From assembly GCA_964596405.1 (NCBI GenBank), contig CAZQSS010000006.1, positions 1-33,883 on the forward strand: DNA of 33,883 bases, read 5' to 3'. The position numbers were made by a program, and so were the translations under genes. The notes under the pieces are model-generated. The model worked only from the letters and a program-made list of their open reading frames with translations, was not told the DNA's origin and searched no databases. This DNA comes from CAZQSS01 sp964596405. GTDB lineage: Bacteria > Patescibacteriota > Patescibacteriia > Magasanikbacterales > UBA10003. This document shows, piece after piece, positions 7,461 to 14,417 of this stretch; position 1 is the first letter of the stretch, and every line of letters begins with the position of its first letter.

Positions 7461-8069
7461 GTGAAAGCAGTGGTAATTCTGGTGGGCATAATTTGTCTGA
7501 TGTTGACTATTGCCATCATGGCGGTTCAACCGCCGTCGACCAAGGGACAAATTCCCGAAGAGCAAATCAAAGCTGAAAAACAGGCGCAAGCCGATAAGCT
7601 GGGTGTGGTTGCCGACATGGTTGATGCCGCCCTTACCAGGATGAACTACAAGGGGGACAGGACGCAATATGACCGTGGCGGAATCACCAAATCGGACATG
7701 AACCGGCTTCAAAAGCTCGTCAATCAGTACAAAGACATCCCGCTTTACAAACAGCTCAAAAAAGAACTTGATCCTGAGGCCTTCCCCTTGCTGTTTCTTC
7801 TCACCACGACCGAACGCATAACCAACCTTTACTCCCCTTCGCTCGGCCACAGTTGTAAAAAAGAATGTCTGGATCAGATCCGCTTCCATTTTGATCAACT
7901 GGGCGTGGATGTCAAAACCGTAGAGCCAAACACCGGCCCGCGCGACATCCTCATCGGAGCTATCGTGGGATTTTCCGCCATCGCCATCTTCATGTACTGG
8001 CTCTTCCGCCAGTTCAGTCTCCTGAGCCGACTCAAGGAGCGGCTGGACAAGGAAAAAAACTCAACGTAA
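7461..8069 (+). CDS. Unknown protein with N- and C-terminal membrane segments
   Basis: A protein of 202 aa not recognised as any family. A hydrophobic N-terminus (residues 4-21) acts as signal anchor, a long soluble helical region follows, and a second membrane segment lies at about 162-182 (LIGAIVGFSAIAIFMYWLF) before a basic tail. Two Cys sit close together in the SCKKEC motif near residue 132. The start is GTG at 7461, chosen because a GGAG Shine-Dalgarno lies 7 bases upstream. The gene is a complete unit with its own promoter, leader hairpin and terminator. Its Lys/Glu-rich but GC-richer coding style differs from the housekeeping neighbours, suggesting later acquisition. Confidence 0.8.
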   Translation: MKAVVILVGIICLMLTIAIMAVQPPSTKGQIPEEQIKAEKQAQADKLGVVADMVDAALTRMNYKGDRTQYDRGGITKSDMNRLQKLVNQYKDIPLYKQLKKELDPEAFPLLFLLTTTERITNLYSPSLGHSCKKECLDQIRFHFDQLGVDVKTVEPNTGPRDILIGAIVGFSAIAIFMYWLFRQFSLLSRLKERLDKEKNST

Positions 8070-8086
8070 CTTAAGATTCACCCAAA

Positions 8087-8110
8087 GGGATCCAAAAGAT
8101 CCCTTTTTTT
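8087..8110 (+). terminator. Terminator of the 202-aa gene
   Basis: GGGATC (8087-8092) pairs with GATCCC (8098-8103), loop of five, followed by seven T. Confidence 0.9.
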
Positions 8111-8137
8111 ATTTGATACAAAAGCACGACATTGTAT

Positions 8138-8222
8138 TCCCCTCCTTGGAAAGGAGGGGTTAGGGGAGGTTGACCCGAGCAACTATCAACCCCACCTCGC
8201 CTCCCCTTTCTAAGGGGAGGAA
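8138..8222. repeat. Palindromic repeat family P, copy 1 (mirror-image pair)
   Basis: Two hairpin units in inverted orientation: the first CCCCTCCTT..AAGGAGGGG then TTAGGGGAGGTTGA, a ~12-bp spacer, then TCAACCCCACC.. and CTCCCCTTT..AAGGGGAG. The copy at 8947-9031 has the same order and almost the same sequence, so the two form ~84-bp direct repeats around the 188-aa gene. Confidence 0.88.
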
Positions 8223-8233
8223 AAGAGAATGAC

Positions 8234-8266
8234 AAAAAAAGGACCTCGTGAGTTTTCACGAGGTCC
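8234..8266 (-). terminator. Terminator of the 188-aa gene
   Basis: An 11-bp stem (8241-8251 with 8256-8266) and a 4-nt loop; on the - strand it runs into seven T (A-run 8234-8240). Confidence 0.9.
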
Positions 8267-8278
8267 GAGGACGCAGAG

Positions 8279-8845
8279 TTACTTCTGCTTACGCTTGAGG
8301 ACGAGCCAGCCGTCGTGCGAGTTGAACTTGCGGGTATTGAGGCACAGACCTAAGTCACGCCGTCCGTCACCCCAGTGCCCGCTGAAGACCGGCAAACACC
8401 AGTCGCCAGACAAGTGCTGAACGAGAAGCGGAAGAATGATCGGGTGTTTCATCTGAGCCGCCGGGTGCCGGGCGATGTATTCCATGACCCGACGCGAACC
8501 GGTCAGTAACCGAATCTCGCCTTTGGCCGCCAGCTTTTCCAGCTGCCATTTACATTCGTTAAAGGAGCCGCCTTTCGCGAGGAAATGTACCACCACCTCC
8601 CAGTCGGTCTCATCGGCCGCGATCGGTTCCAATGGCCAGAGCAACTCGGTGAAGTCCGGGTTGCAGTAGCCATCCTGGTGGCAGGCGTCCAGGAGCGACT
8701 TGAAGGTGGCGGTGACGACAGCCCTTGTCCCAGCGAGGAACCGCTTGAGTCCCGGACGATTGTCCGAATCCACCAGAGCCTTCTGCTCCTCCGGTTTGAG
8801 TTCATTCCACAAAGCGATGACCGAGTCAAACGACGGCTTCTCCAT
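8279..8845 (-). CDS. Unknown soluble protein, 188 aa
   Basis: The start is placed at the ATG at 8845 (MEKPSFDSVIALWNEL), because a GGAAAGAGG Shine-Dalgarno precedes it. The longer open frame upstream (to 8995) only reads through a palindromic repeat and is not real coding. The protein has no signal peptide or membrane segment, is rich in Trp and Leu, and has no motif I recognise; the C-terminus CLNTRKFNSHDGWLVLKRK looks like a beta-rich end. It forms a stand-alone unit with its own promoter (9110-9138) and terminator and lies between two direct copies of repeat family P, one of which is in its 5' leader. Function unknown. Confidence 0.75.
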   Translation of the reverse strand: MEKPSFDSVIALWNELKPEEQKALVDSDNRPGLKRFLAGTRAVVTATFKSLLDACHQDGYCNPDFTELLWPLEPIAADETDWEVVVHFLAKGGSFNECKWQLEKLAAKGEIRLLTGSRRVMEYIARHPAAQMKHPIILPLLVQHLSGDWCLPVFSGHWGDGRRDLGLCLNTRKFNSHDGWLVLKRKQK

Positions 8846-8946
8846 GACGAACCTCTTTCCACCTCGTTTGAGGCAGTACTCCCAACCGATAATCGGCCAA
8901 GAGGAAGCGCCGGGATTATTTCCCAGCCTTCTTTTGAGTGTCCGCT

Positions 8947-9031
8947 TTCCCCTCCTTGGAAAGGAGGGGTGAGGGGAGGTTGACTCACGAGACAATCAAC
9001 CCCACCTAGCCTCCCCTTTCTAAGGGGAGGT
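8947..9031. repeat. Palindromic repeat family P, copy 2 (mirror-image pair)
   Basis: Same two-hairpin structure as copy 1 (8138-8222), with spacer CTCACGAGACAA between the halves. It lies in the untranslated leader of the 188-aa gene, between promoter and Shine-Dalgarno site. Confidence 0.88.
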
Positions 9032-9109
9032 AAACAGCCAAAAGAAAACTGGGAAAATAAGCTTAATTTGCTAAAGAACGCTTTGCGCCTTAATCAGCTT
9101 TAACGATAT

Positions 9110-9138
9110 AGTATAGCACAAAATCCGAATCTTGTCAA
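9110..9138 (-). promoter_or_regulatory. Promoter of the 188-aa gene
   Basis: TTGACA (9133-9138) and TATACT (9110-9115), 17 bp apart on the - strand. The resulting leader is about 260 nt long and includes repeat P copy 2. The stretch 9139-9274 holds only short ATTCCTAATT repeats and a GTCGGGATCCCGAC palindrome. Confidence 0.82.
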
Positions 9139-9274
9139 GAGCTGGAAACTCTGATAAACTATCCAAATAATCGCCCCTAATTCCTAATTTCCCGACGCAC
9201 CATATTCTATTTGATAACAAAGAAGTCGGGATCCCGACCGAAGCGTCGGGACATCATTCCTAATTCCTCGTCAC

Positions 9275-9976
9275 ATGCAAGATGACACTCAACCCATTAT
9301 CCGCGACAACCAACCGGCGCAAATTGAAGAGCCGCCGCTTAAAAACCGCAAATCCTGTCTTTGGCGCGGTTTAAGCCATCTTTTTCTTTTAACGATTTTT
9401 ATCGTGATCATTTTTGGGTTGATTGCCTGGTTGGGCGGGCCGCGAATTAAACGGATGGCAACTGTGCCTCAAAACTTCCCGACTGATATTCCGCTTTATC
9501 ATTTTACCGAACGCTCTACCATTCAATTTATGCCCGGACAAAAAATAGAAAGCCTTTGGAGTCGCCTTATCCTGGTGCCAAAATTTTTAGCCGGCCCGCT
9601 GATTTTAAAATTCAATCCGGATATGTCTGACGAAGAAAAACACGTCAACGACCGAGAAATTATCACTACCCAAGTAACTTGGGAAAAATTCCAAAAAATT
9701 CTTGAACCGGTCCACGATCAAAAAATTCGGGATTATCTGGAAATAACCTGGGAGTATTTGGATGATAAACCCAAAACCATTTACGATTTTTACAAAAGGA
9801 ACCTGGTGTTGCAAGAGTATAAAGTAACGCCGGCGGTCAACACCAACGCCTTGCAAACTTTTACTTTTCAAAAAGGCGAAGTCAATGGCGAAGTTTCCAT
9901 TCAATCAGTCGGCGACACCAAAGTCCAAACCACCAAAGCAGTGATTCTCAAAGTAACTTTTCCTCCCCAGCGCTAA
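9275..9976 (+). CDS. Membrane-anchored protein of unknown function
   Basis: A bitopic protein of 233 aa: a ~32-residue polar, Pro-rich cytoplasmic tail, one membrane segment at about 35-54 (LFLLTIFIVIIFGLIAWLGG), then an extracytoplasmic domain with a VPQNFPTDIPLY motif and a C-terminal beta-rich part. VP.NFP.DIPLY occurs, to my memory, in exported proteins of CPR bacteria of unknown role. It lies 12 bases before murJ on the same strand and is probably co-transcribed with it. No enzyme motif is visible. Confidence 0.8.
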   Translation: MQDDTQPIIRDNQPAQIEEPPLKNRKSCLWRGLSHLFLLTIFIVIIFGLIAWLGGPRIKRMATVPQNFPTDIPLYHFTERSTIQFMPGQKIESLWSRLILVPKFLAGPLILKFNPDMSDEEKHVNDREIITTQVTWEKFQKILEPVHDQKIRDYLEITWEYLDDKPKTIYDFYKRNLVLQEYKVTPAVNTNALQTFTFQKGEVNGEVSIQSVGDTKVQTTKAVILKVTFPPQR

Positions 9977-9988
9977 ACTATCAACCAA

Positions 9989-11641
9989 ATGATGTTTTTC
10001 AAAAAAATTCTTGATGGCCAGTCCAAAAATATCACCGGGGCGGCCATTATTTTAGCCGCGGCGGCGTTGGCGTCGCGGTTTTTAGGTTTAATCCGTGATC
10101 GGATTTTAGCCCATTATTTTGGCGCCGGCCCGCTCATGGACGCTTACTGGGCGGCTTTTAAAATTCCGGATTTAATTTATAATCTATTAATCTTGGGCGC
10201 GCTCTCGGCCGGTTTTATTCCCATCTTTACAAAACTTTACAACGAAAAAAAATTGGGACTGCTGGAAAACAAAGAGCGCAAAAACGCTTGGGAATTGGTG
10301 AGCAACATCATAAATACTTTGGGAGTCCTGCTCATAATCCTAACGGCTGTCCTGATTATTTTGACGCCGTATCTGATGCCGCTCGTGGCCCCGGGGTTTG
10401 ATAACGATAAAAAAGCCCTCACGGTTATGTTGAGCCGAATAATGTTCTTGAGCCCGATTCTTTTGGGTTTTTCCGCCATTGCCGGATCGGTCCTCCAATC
10501 AATGCGCAATTTTTTTATTTATTCTCTCTCGCCGATTCTTTACAATGTGGGTATTATCATCGGCGCCGTGATTCTAGTGCCGATACTGGGTGATGCCGGA
10601 TTAGCCTGGGGCGTGGTTTTGGGCGCCGGATTACATTTGCTGATTCAGTTGCCGTCGCTTTACCGTTCTGGCTACCGCTATTGCGCAAAATGGAACTGGC
10701 GCGATCCGTCGCTCCGGCTCATTGCCAAACTTTCCTTGCCCCGCGCTCTGGGCCTGGCGGCCAATCAAGTCAATTTGATTGTTATCACCGCTTTGGCCTC
10801 CACGCTCGCGGCCGGCAGTATTGCTGTTTACAACTACGCCCTCAACATCCAAACTTTCCCCGTCGGGTTCATCGGCATCTCTTTTGCCATTGCCGCCTTC
10901 CCCACTCTTTCGCTTTTGGCAACAAAAAATGACAAAGGAGAACTGATTAAAAGCTTTTCCGAAACCGCCCGACAAATTTTATTTTTTATCATTCCACTTT
11001 CAGTTATTGTTTTGATGTTGCGCGCCCAGATTGTTCGCGTCATCCTCGGCTCCGGCCAGTTTGATTGGGATGCCACCATCCGCACCTCCGACACTTTAGC
11101 CTTTTTTGCTTTGAGCCTGTTCGCCCAGGCCTTGGTGCCTCTTCTCTGCCGAGTTTTCTACGCGCTGGAAAATACCAAAACCCCATTTTGGATCAGCGTG
11201 GCCACCGTAACTTTAAATATTATTTTAAGCTGGTCTTTTACCCAAAAACTTTTTGGCGTAGAAGGCTTGGCTCTGGCTTTCTCCATCTCTTCAGTTTTTA
11301 ATTTGATAATGCTCTGGGTATTTTTACGCGATGACCTGGGGTCATTGGATGAAATCAACATCTTGCCGGCACTTTATAAAATGAGTGTGCCGGCCATTTT
11401 TATGGGGCTCACTATCCAATTTCTAAAATCCGTAATTGCTAATTTGGTAGATATGCATACCTTTTTGGGCATCTTTACACAGGGTTTGACCGCCGGACTG
11501 GCCGGGCTGATTGTTTACGTGGCGGCCGGCCTGTTCCTGAAAAGTAAAGAAATGGAAATTTTTGTCGCCACCATCAAAAACAAATTTGTTAATCGTAAAA
11601 ATTTACCCGCTGATATTACCGATTTGAATCAGACTGTTTGA
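9989..11641 (+). CDS. murJ: Lipid II flippase MurJ
   Basis: MurJ (MviN) of 550 aa, a MOP-superfamily transporter that moves lipid II to the outer face of the membrane for peptidoglycan synthesis. The N-terminus carries the family block AALASRFLGLIRDRILAHYFG (ASRxLGxxRDxxxAxxFG) and MDAYWAAFKIPDLIYNLL; about 14 hydrophobic segments follow, and LGSGQFDWDAT (about 353-363) matches the conserved loop after TM9. Two Met codons are adjacent at the start; either is possible. Gene order with the anchored protein upstream suggests an operon. A short inverted-repeat element abuts its stop codon. Confidence 0.95.
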   Translation: MMFFKKILDGQSKNITGAAIILAAAALASRFLGLIRDRILAHYFGAGPLMDAYWAAFKIPDLIYNLLILGALSAGFIPIFTKLYNEKKLGLLENKERKNAWELVSNIINTLGVLLIILTAVLIILTPYLMPLVAPGFDNDKKALTVMLSRIMFLSPILLGFSAIAGSVLQSMRNFFIYSLSPILYNVGIIIGAVILVPILGDAGLAWGVVLGAGLHLLIQLPSLYRSGYRYCAKWNWRDPSLRLIAKLSLPRALGLAANQVNLIVITALASTLAAGSIAVYNYALNIQTFPVGFIGISFAIAAFPTLSLLATKNDKGELIKSFSETARQILFFIIPLSVIVLMLRAQIVRVILGSGQFDWDATIRTSDTLAFFALSLFAQALVPLLCRVFYALENTKTPFWISVATVTLNIILSWSFTQKLFGVEGLALAFSISSVFNLIMLWVFLRDDLGSLDEINILPALYKMSVPAIFMGLTIQFLKSVIANLVDMHTFLGIFTQGLTAGLAGLIVYVAAGLFLKSKEMEIFVATIKNKFVNRKNLPADITDLNQTV

Positions 11642-11645
11642 TATG

Positions 11646-11773
11646 CCCCGTTAGAAGTTCTTGACACAAAAAATTTTTCTAAAATTTTTTGTTTATATCC
11701 TAACGACGACGAAACAAAAACCATCACTATACTAAAAAATTATTTAATTTGTTTTATCAAACTTCTAACGGGG
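11646..11773. mobile_element. 128-bp MITE-like element E1 with 14-bp terminal inverted repeats
   Basis: CCCCGTTAGAAGTT (11646-11659) is perfectly inverted as AACTTCTAACGGGG (11760-11773). The interior is AT-rich and non-coding. Both ends are flanked by TATG (11642-11645 and 11774-11777), which would be a 4-bp target duplication. It lies directly after the murJ stop codon. Confidence 0.7.
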
Positions 11774-11774
11774 T

Positions 11775-11812
11775 ATGCCAAACGACATCCGCAATTTTTG
11801 TATCATCGCGCA
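11775..11812 (+). pseudogene. Degenerate duplicate of the lepA 5' end
   Basis: Reading from the ATG at 11775 gives MPNDIRNFCIIAH, which matches the lepA N-terminus (MDIRNFCIIAH), then meets element E2 and runs into a stop. The last matching bases CATTGATCAC reappear after E2 (11926-11935), just before the real lepA start. The two copies differ almost only at silent codon positions, so this was coding sequence of a diverged lepA. Confidence 0.65.
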
Positions 11813-11921
11813 CCCCGCCATTTTGTCAAAGCGACTTTAGAAATAATCAAAATTAGCTCACGGCAACGCCTTCGGCTCCCATCTTGGTAATCGTCAATAA
11901 TTACTAAACAAAAAAGCGGGG
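11813..11921. mobile_element. 109-bp MITE-like element E2 interrupting the lepA remnant
   Basis: CCCCGCCATTTTGT (11813-11826) and ACAAAAAAGCGGGG (11908-11921) form imperfect terminal inverted repeats (12 of 14). The interior is non-coding and contains AACGCCTTCGGCT, a 13-bp core also found in element E3 near 30100. The target duplication is ambiguous. Confidence 0.5.
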
Positions 11922-11936
11922 CAAGCATTGATCACT

Positions 11937-13790
11937 ATGGACATAAGAAACTTTTGTATTATAGCGCACATTGATCATGGTAAGTCGACCCTGGCCGACC
12001 GGCTTTTGGAATTGACCGGCACGGTGGAAAAAAGAGATATGAAAGCCCAGCTCTTGGATTCTATGGATTTGGAGCGCGAGCGCGGCATTACTATCAAACT
12101 GACACCTGTGAGGATGAAATACCGATGTCATTCCCGCGAAAGCGGGAATCCAGTGACTATGCGACTGGATCCCCGTTTACACGGGGATGACAAAGAATAT
12201 ATCCTCAATCTGATTGACACTCCCGGACACGTGGATTTTAATTACGAAGTTTCCCGTTCACTCGCCGCCGTGGAAGGCGCGATTTTACTGGTGGACGCTA
12301 CCCAGGGCGTGCAAGCGCAGACTTTGGGCAACCTGTATCTGGCCATGGAACAAAATCTGACTATTATTCCAGCCATCAATAAAATTGACATGCCCAGCGC
12401 CCAGGTGGAAAAAACCAAACAAGAGATTAAAAGCCTTTTGGGTTGCGAAGATAAAGATATTTATCCTGTCTCGGCCAAAACCGGCCAGGGTGTCAAAGAA
12501 CTGCTGGAAGCCGTTATTGAAAAAGTCAAACCACCGACAGTTAATACCGAAGCGCCTTTGCGCGCCCTGATTTTTGACTCGGTTTATGATGATTACCGCG
12601 GGGTGGTGGCCTATGTGCGGGTGCGTGACGGCACGGTACGCCGGGGCGACAAAATCTTAATGATGATGACAAAGCAGACCAGCGATGTCATTGAAGTGGG
12701 TTGTTTTAACCCCAAATATCAATCCACTGAAATTTTGGAAGCGGGGCAGATCGGCTACATTGTCACCGGCCTTAAAAATATTGAAGGTTGCCGCGTGGGC
12801 GACACCATAACCAAATCCGAAATCCGAAATCCGAAATCCGAAATATTGCCGTTGGCCGGTTATAAAGAAGTCCGGCCCATGGTTTTTGCCGGCATCTTCT
12901 GCCAACAAGGAACTGATTTTGAACGCCTGCGTGAAGCGATTTTAAAATTAAAATTAAACGATTCATCCCTGACTTTTGAACCAGAGCACTCTAAAGCTCT
13001 GGGCTTTGGCTTTCGCTGCGGTTTTTTAGGTTTACTACATTTGGATATTTTTCAGGAAAGAATCCGCCGCGAATACAATCTTAAAATTATTGTGACGGTG
13101 CCGTCGGTGGCTTACATCATCCACAAGACCAATAACGAAAAAATTATCATTAAAAGCCCGCAGGAACTGCCAGATCCGTCGCACCTCAAAAGTATTGAAG
13201 AACCGTGGGTGAAAATTGATCTGGTTTCGCCCAAAGAATATGTGGGGCCGATTATGCAATTAGCCGAACGTAAACACGGGCTTTATCAAAATACTGAATA
13301 TCTGGAATCCAACCGGGTGATTTTGCACTATCAGTTGCCGCTCGCGGCGATTTTGGTTGATTTTTTTGACGCTTTAAAAAGCGCTTCTTCCGGTTACGCT
13401 TCATTAAATTATGAATTTTTGGATTACCGTGAAGCCGACGTGGTAAAATTAAATATCACCGTGGTTGAAGAAGATGTGGAAGCGCTGGCCTCGCTCGTCT
13501 ACCGCGACGAGGCTTACCGGGTGGCCCGGCAGATTACGGAAAAACTTAAAGAATCTTTACCGCGGCAGATGTACGAAGTTAAAATTCAGGCTTCCGTCGG
13601 CAGTAAAGTAATCGCGTCTGAGCGCCTGCCGGCTATGCGCAAAGATGTTTTGGCCAAAATGAGCGGCGGCGACTGGACCAGAAAAATGAAACTCCTGCAA
13701 AAACAAAAGAAAGGTAAAAAGAGAATGTTGGCCCAGGGTCATGTAGAAATCCCCGCCTCCGTTTACCTGGCCGTGCTTAAGCGAGAATAG
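11937..13790 (+). CDS. lepA: Elongation factor 4 (LepA), with in-frame repeat insertions
   Basis: LepA/EF4 is a ribosome-bound GTPase that back-translocates stalled ribosomes or aids 30S assembly. All G motifs are present: AHIDHGKS, RGITI, DTPGH, NKID, SAKTG. The C-terminal family block GGDWTRKMKLLQKQKKGKKR and HVEIPASVYLAVLK are intact. Start set at ATG 11937, giving MDIRNFCIIAH and 617 aa; an in-frame TTG at 11928 is the alternative. Between switch I and DTPGH (about residues 63-85) a palindromic repeat adds the peptide CHSRESGNPVTMRLDPRLHG, and near residue 290 a tandem CCGAAAT repeat adds KSEIRNPKSEI. Both keep the frame, so the protein is probably functional with two extra loops. Confidence 0.95.
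   Translation: MDIRNFCIIAHIDHGKSTLADRLLELTGTVEKRDMKAQLLDSMDLERERGITIKLTPVRMKYRCHSRESGNPVTMRLDPRLHGDDKEYILNLIDTPGHVDFNYEVSRSLAAVEGAILLVDATQGVQAQTLGNLYLAMEQNLTIIPAINKIDMPSAQVEKTKQEIKSLLGCEDKDIYPVSAKTGQGVKELLEAVIEKVKPPTVNTEAPLRALIFDSVYDDYRGVVAYVRVRDGTVRRGDKILMMMTKQTSDVIEVGCFNPKYQSTEILEAGQIGYIVTGLKNIEGCRVGDTITKSEIRNPKSEILPLAGYKEVRPMVFAGIFCQQGTDFERLREAILKLKLNDSSLTFEPEHSKALGFGFRCGFLGLLHLDIFQERIRREYNLKIIVTVPSVAYIIHKTNNEKIIIKSPQELPDPSHLKSIEEPWVKIDLVSPKEYVGPIMQLAERKHGLYQNTEYLESNRVILHYQLPLAAILVDFFDALKSASSGYASLNYEFLDYREADVVKLNITVVEEDVEALASLVYRDEAYRVARQITEKLKESLPRQMYEVKIQASVGSKVIASERLPAMRKDVLAKMSGGDWTRKMKLLQKQKKGKKRMLAQGHVEIPASVYLAVLKRE
12126..12192. repeat. Repeat family R copy 1, in frame inside lepA
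   Basis: A hairpin GTCATTCCCG..CGGGAATCCAG is followed after 11 bp by its mirror image CTGGATCCCCG..CGGGGATGAC. Same architecture as copies at 21429-21509 and 27902-27961. Confidence 0.9.
12814..12843. repeat. Tandem CCGAAAT repeat inside lepA
   Basis: Four CCGAAAT units in the lepA frame encode the KSEIRNPKSEI peptide, not present in typical EF4. Confidence 0.75.
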
Positions 13791-13803
13791 AGATGTCCGC
13801 TCC

Positions 13804-13837
13804 CTCCCCTTGGAAAGGGGAGGTTAGGTGGGGTTGA
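13804..13837. repeat. Repeat family P, half unit (copy 3)
   Basis: A single CTCCCCTTGG..GGGGAGG hairpin followed by TTAGGTGGGGTTGA. It ends two bases before the DUF559 start codon. Confidence 0.85.
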
Positions 13838-13839
13838 TT

Positions 13840-14295
13840 ATGAAACAACGAATTCACAATTTAATACATACCAAGAAACAACGCAGACAATTAAGAAAAG
13901 AAGCGACCGGAACAGAAAAAATTCTTTGGTACAAAATAAGGAACAGCCAACTGGGTCATAAATTCCGCCGCCAACACGGCATTGGTGACTATATCGCTGA
14001 TTTTTACTGCCCAGAGAAAAAATTAGTTATTGAACTAGATGGTGAAATACACGGTGACAAACTAAGAATGAACCACGATCTTATACGAGATGACTTTCTA
14101 CAACAAGGCGGTCTGAAAGTTATACGCTATACTAATGAACAAATTTTAAAAAATCTAGACGCTGTATTACAAGACATAATTAATCGTTGTCAACAATCAA
14201 CCTCCCCCTCCCCTCCTTTCCAAGGAGGGGAAAACAAAATTCCTCCCCTTGGAAAGGGGAGGTTAGGTGGGGTTGACAAGGAGGAGAATAAATAA
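13840..14295 (+). CDS. DUF559 family PD-(D/E)XK nuclease bracketed by P repeats
   Basis: A DUF559 (Vsr-like) protein of 151 aa. The core GTEKILWYKIRN, GHKFRRQHGIGDYIADFYC and LVIELDGEIH shows the restriction-endonuclease-like motif with D54, E65 and D67. DUF559 proteins are predicted DNA endonucleases; few have been tested. Start set at ATG 13840; a GTG at 13828 would lie inside the repeat. From about residue 120 the sequence SPSPPFQGGE and PPLGKGRLGGVD is translated repeat P, so the natural domain ends near residue 118 and the tail is repeat-derived. The gene is thus bracketed by a half repeat in front and a mirror-image pair at its 3' end. Confidence 0.88.
   Translation: MKQRIHNLIHTKKQRRQLRKEATGTEKILWYKIRNSQLGHKFRRQHGIGDYIADFYCPEKKLVIELDGEIHGDKLRMNHDLIRDDFLQQGGLKVIRYTNEQILKNLDAVLQDIINRCQQSTSPSPPFQGGENKIPPLGKGRLGGVDKEENK
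14197..14276. repeat. Repeat family P copy 4, forms the 3' end of the DUF559 gene
   Basis: TCAACC..CTCCCCTCCTTT..AAGGAGGGG and CTCCCCTTGG..GGGGAGGTTAGGTGGGGTTGA in mirror arrangement, read in frame as the nuclease tail. The second half is nearly identical to the half unit at 13804-13837, giving direct repeats around the gene. Confidence 0.88.
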
Positions 14296-14301
14296 AAAAC
14301 T

Positions 14302-14406
14302 ATGAAATTCAAAAAACACAAAATCATCAAAGTCGTCTGGATTATCATCTCGGCCATTGTGGCCTTGAGCATGGTAGTCTGGACTATCAGTCCGGCTCTC
14401 CAGTAA
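14302..14406 (+). CDS. 34-aa single-span membrane peptide
   Basis: A short open frame starting MKFKKHKIIKVVW and ending SPALQ, with a basic N-terminus and one membrane segment (about 9-29). It ends 11 bases before recJ on the same strand. The positive-inside layout and spacing support a real small protein; I recall similar tiny membrane proteins in CPR genomes but cannot name a function. A GAGGAG sequence at 14280-14285 lies rather far upstream for a ribosome site. Confidence 0.6.
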   Translation: MKFKKHKIIKVVWIIISAIVALSMVVWTISPALQ

Positions 14407-14417
14407 TTTAAATCAAC

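Noticed and set aside
7425..7898. 157-aa - strand open frame
   Set aside because: Opposite strand of the 202-aa gene, which has promoter, Shine-Dalgarno and terminator.
8846..8995. N-terminal extension of the 188-aa protein
   Set aside because: It is translated repeat P in the leader; a good Shine-Dalgarno site precedes the internal ATG at 8845.
8138..9031. CRISPR array
   Set aside because: Only two copies, each a mirror pair with a gene between; no regular spacers and no cas genes.
11646..11773. murJ terminator
   Set aside because: The inverted arms are about 100 bp apart, there is no T-tract, and flanking TATG repeats favour an insertion element.
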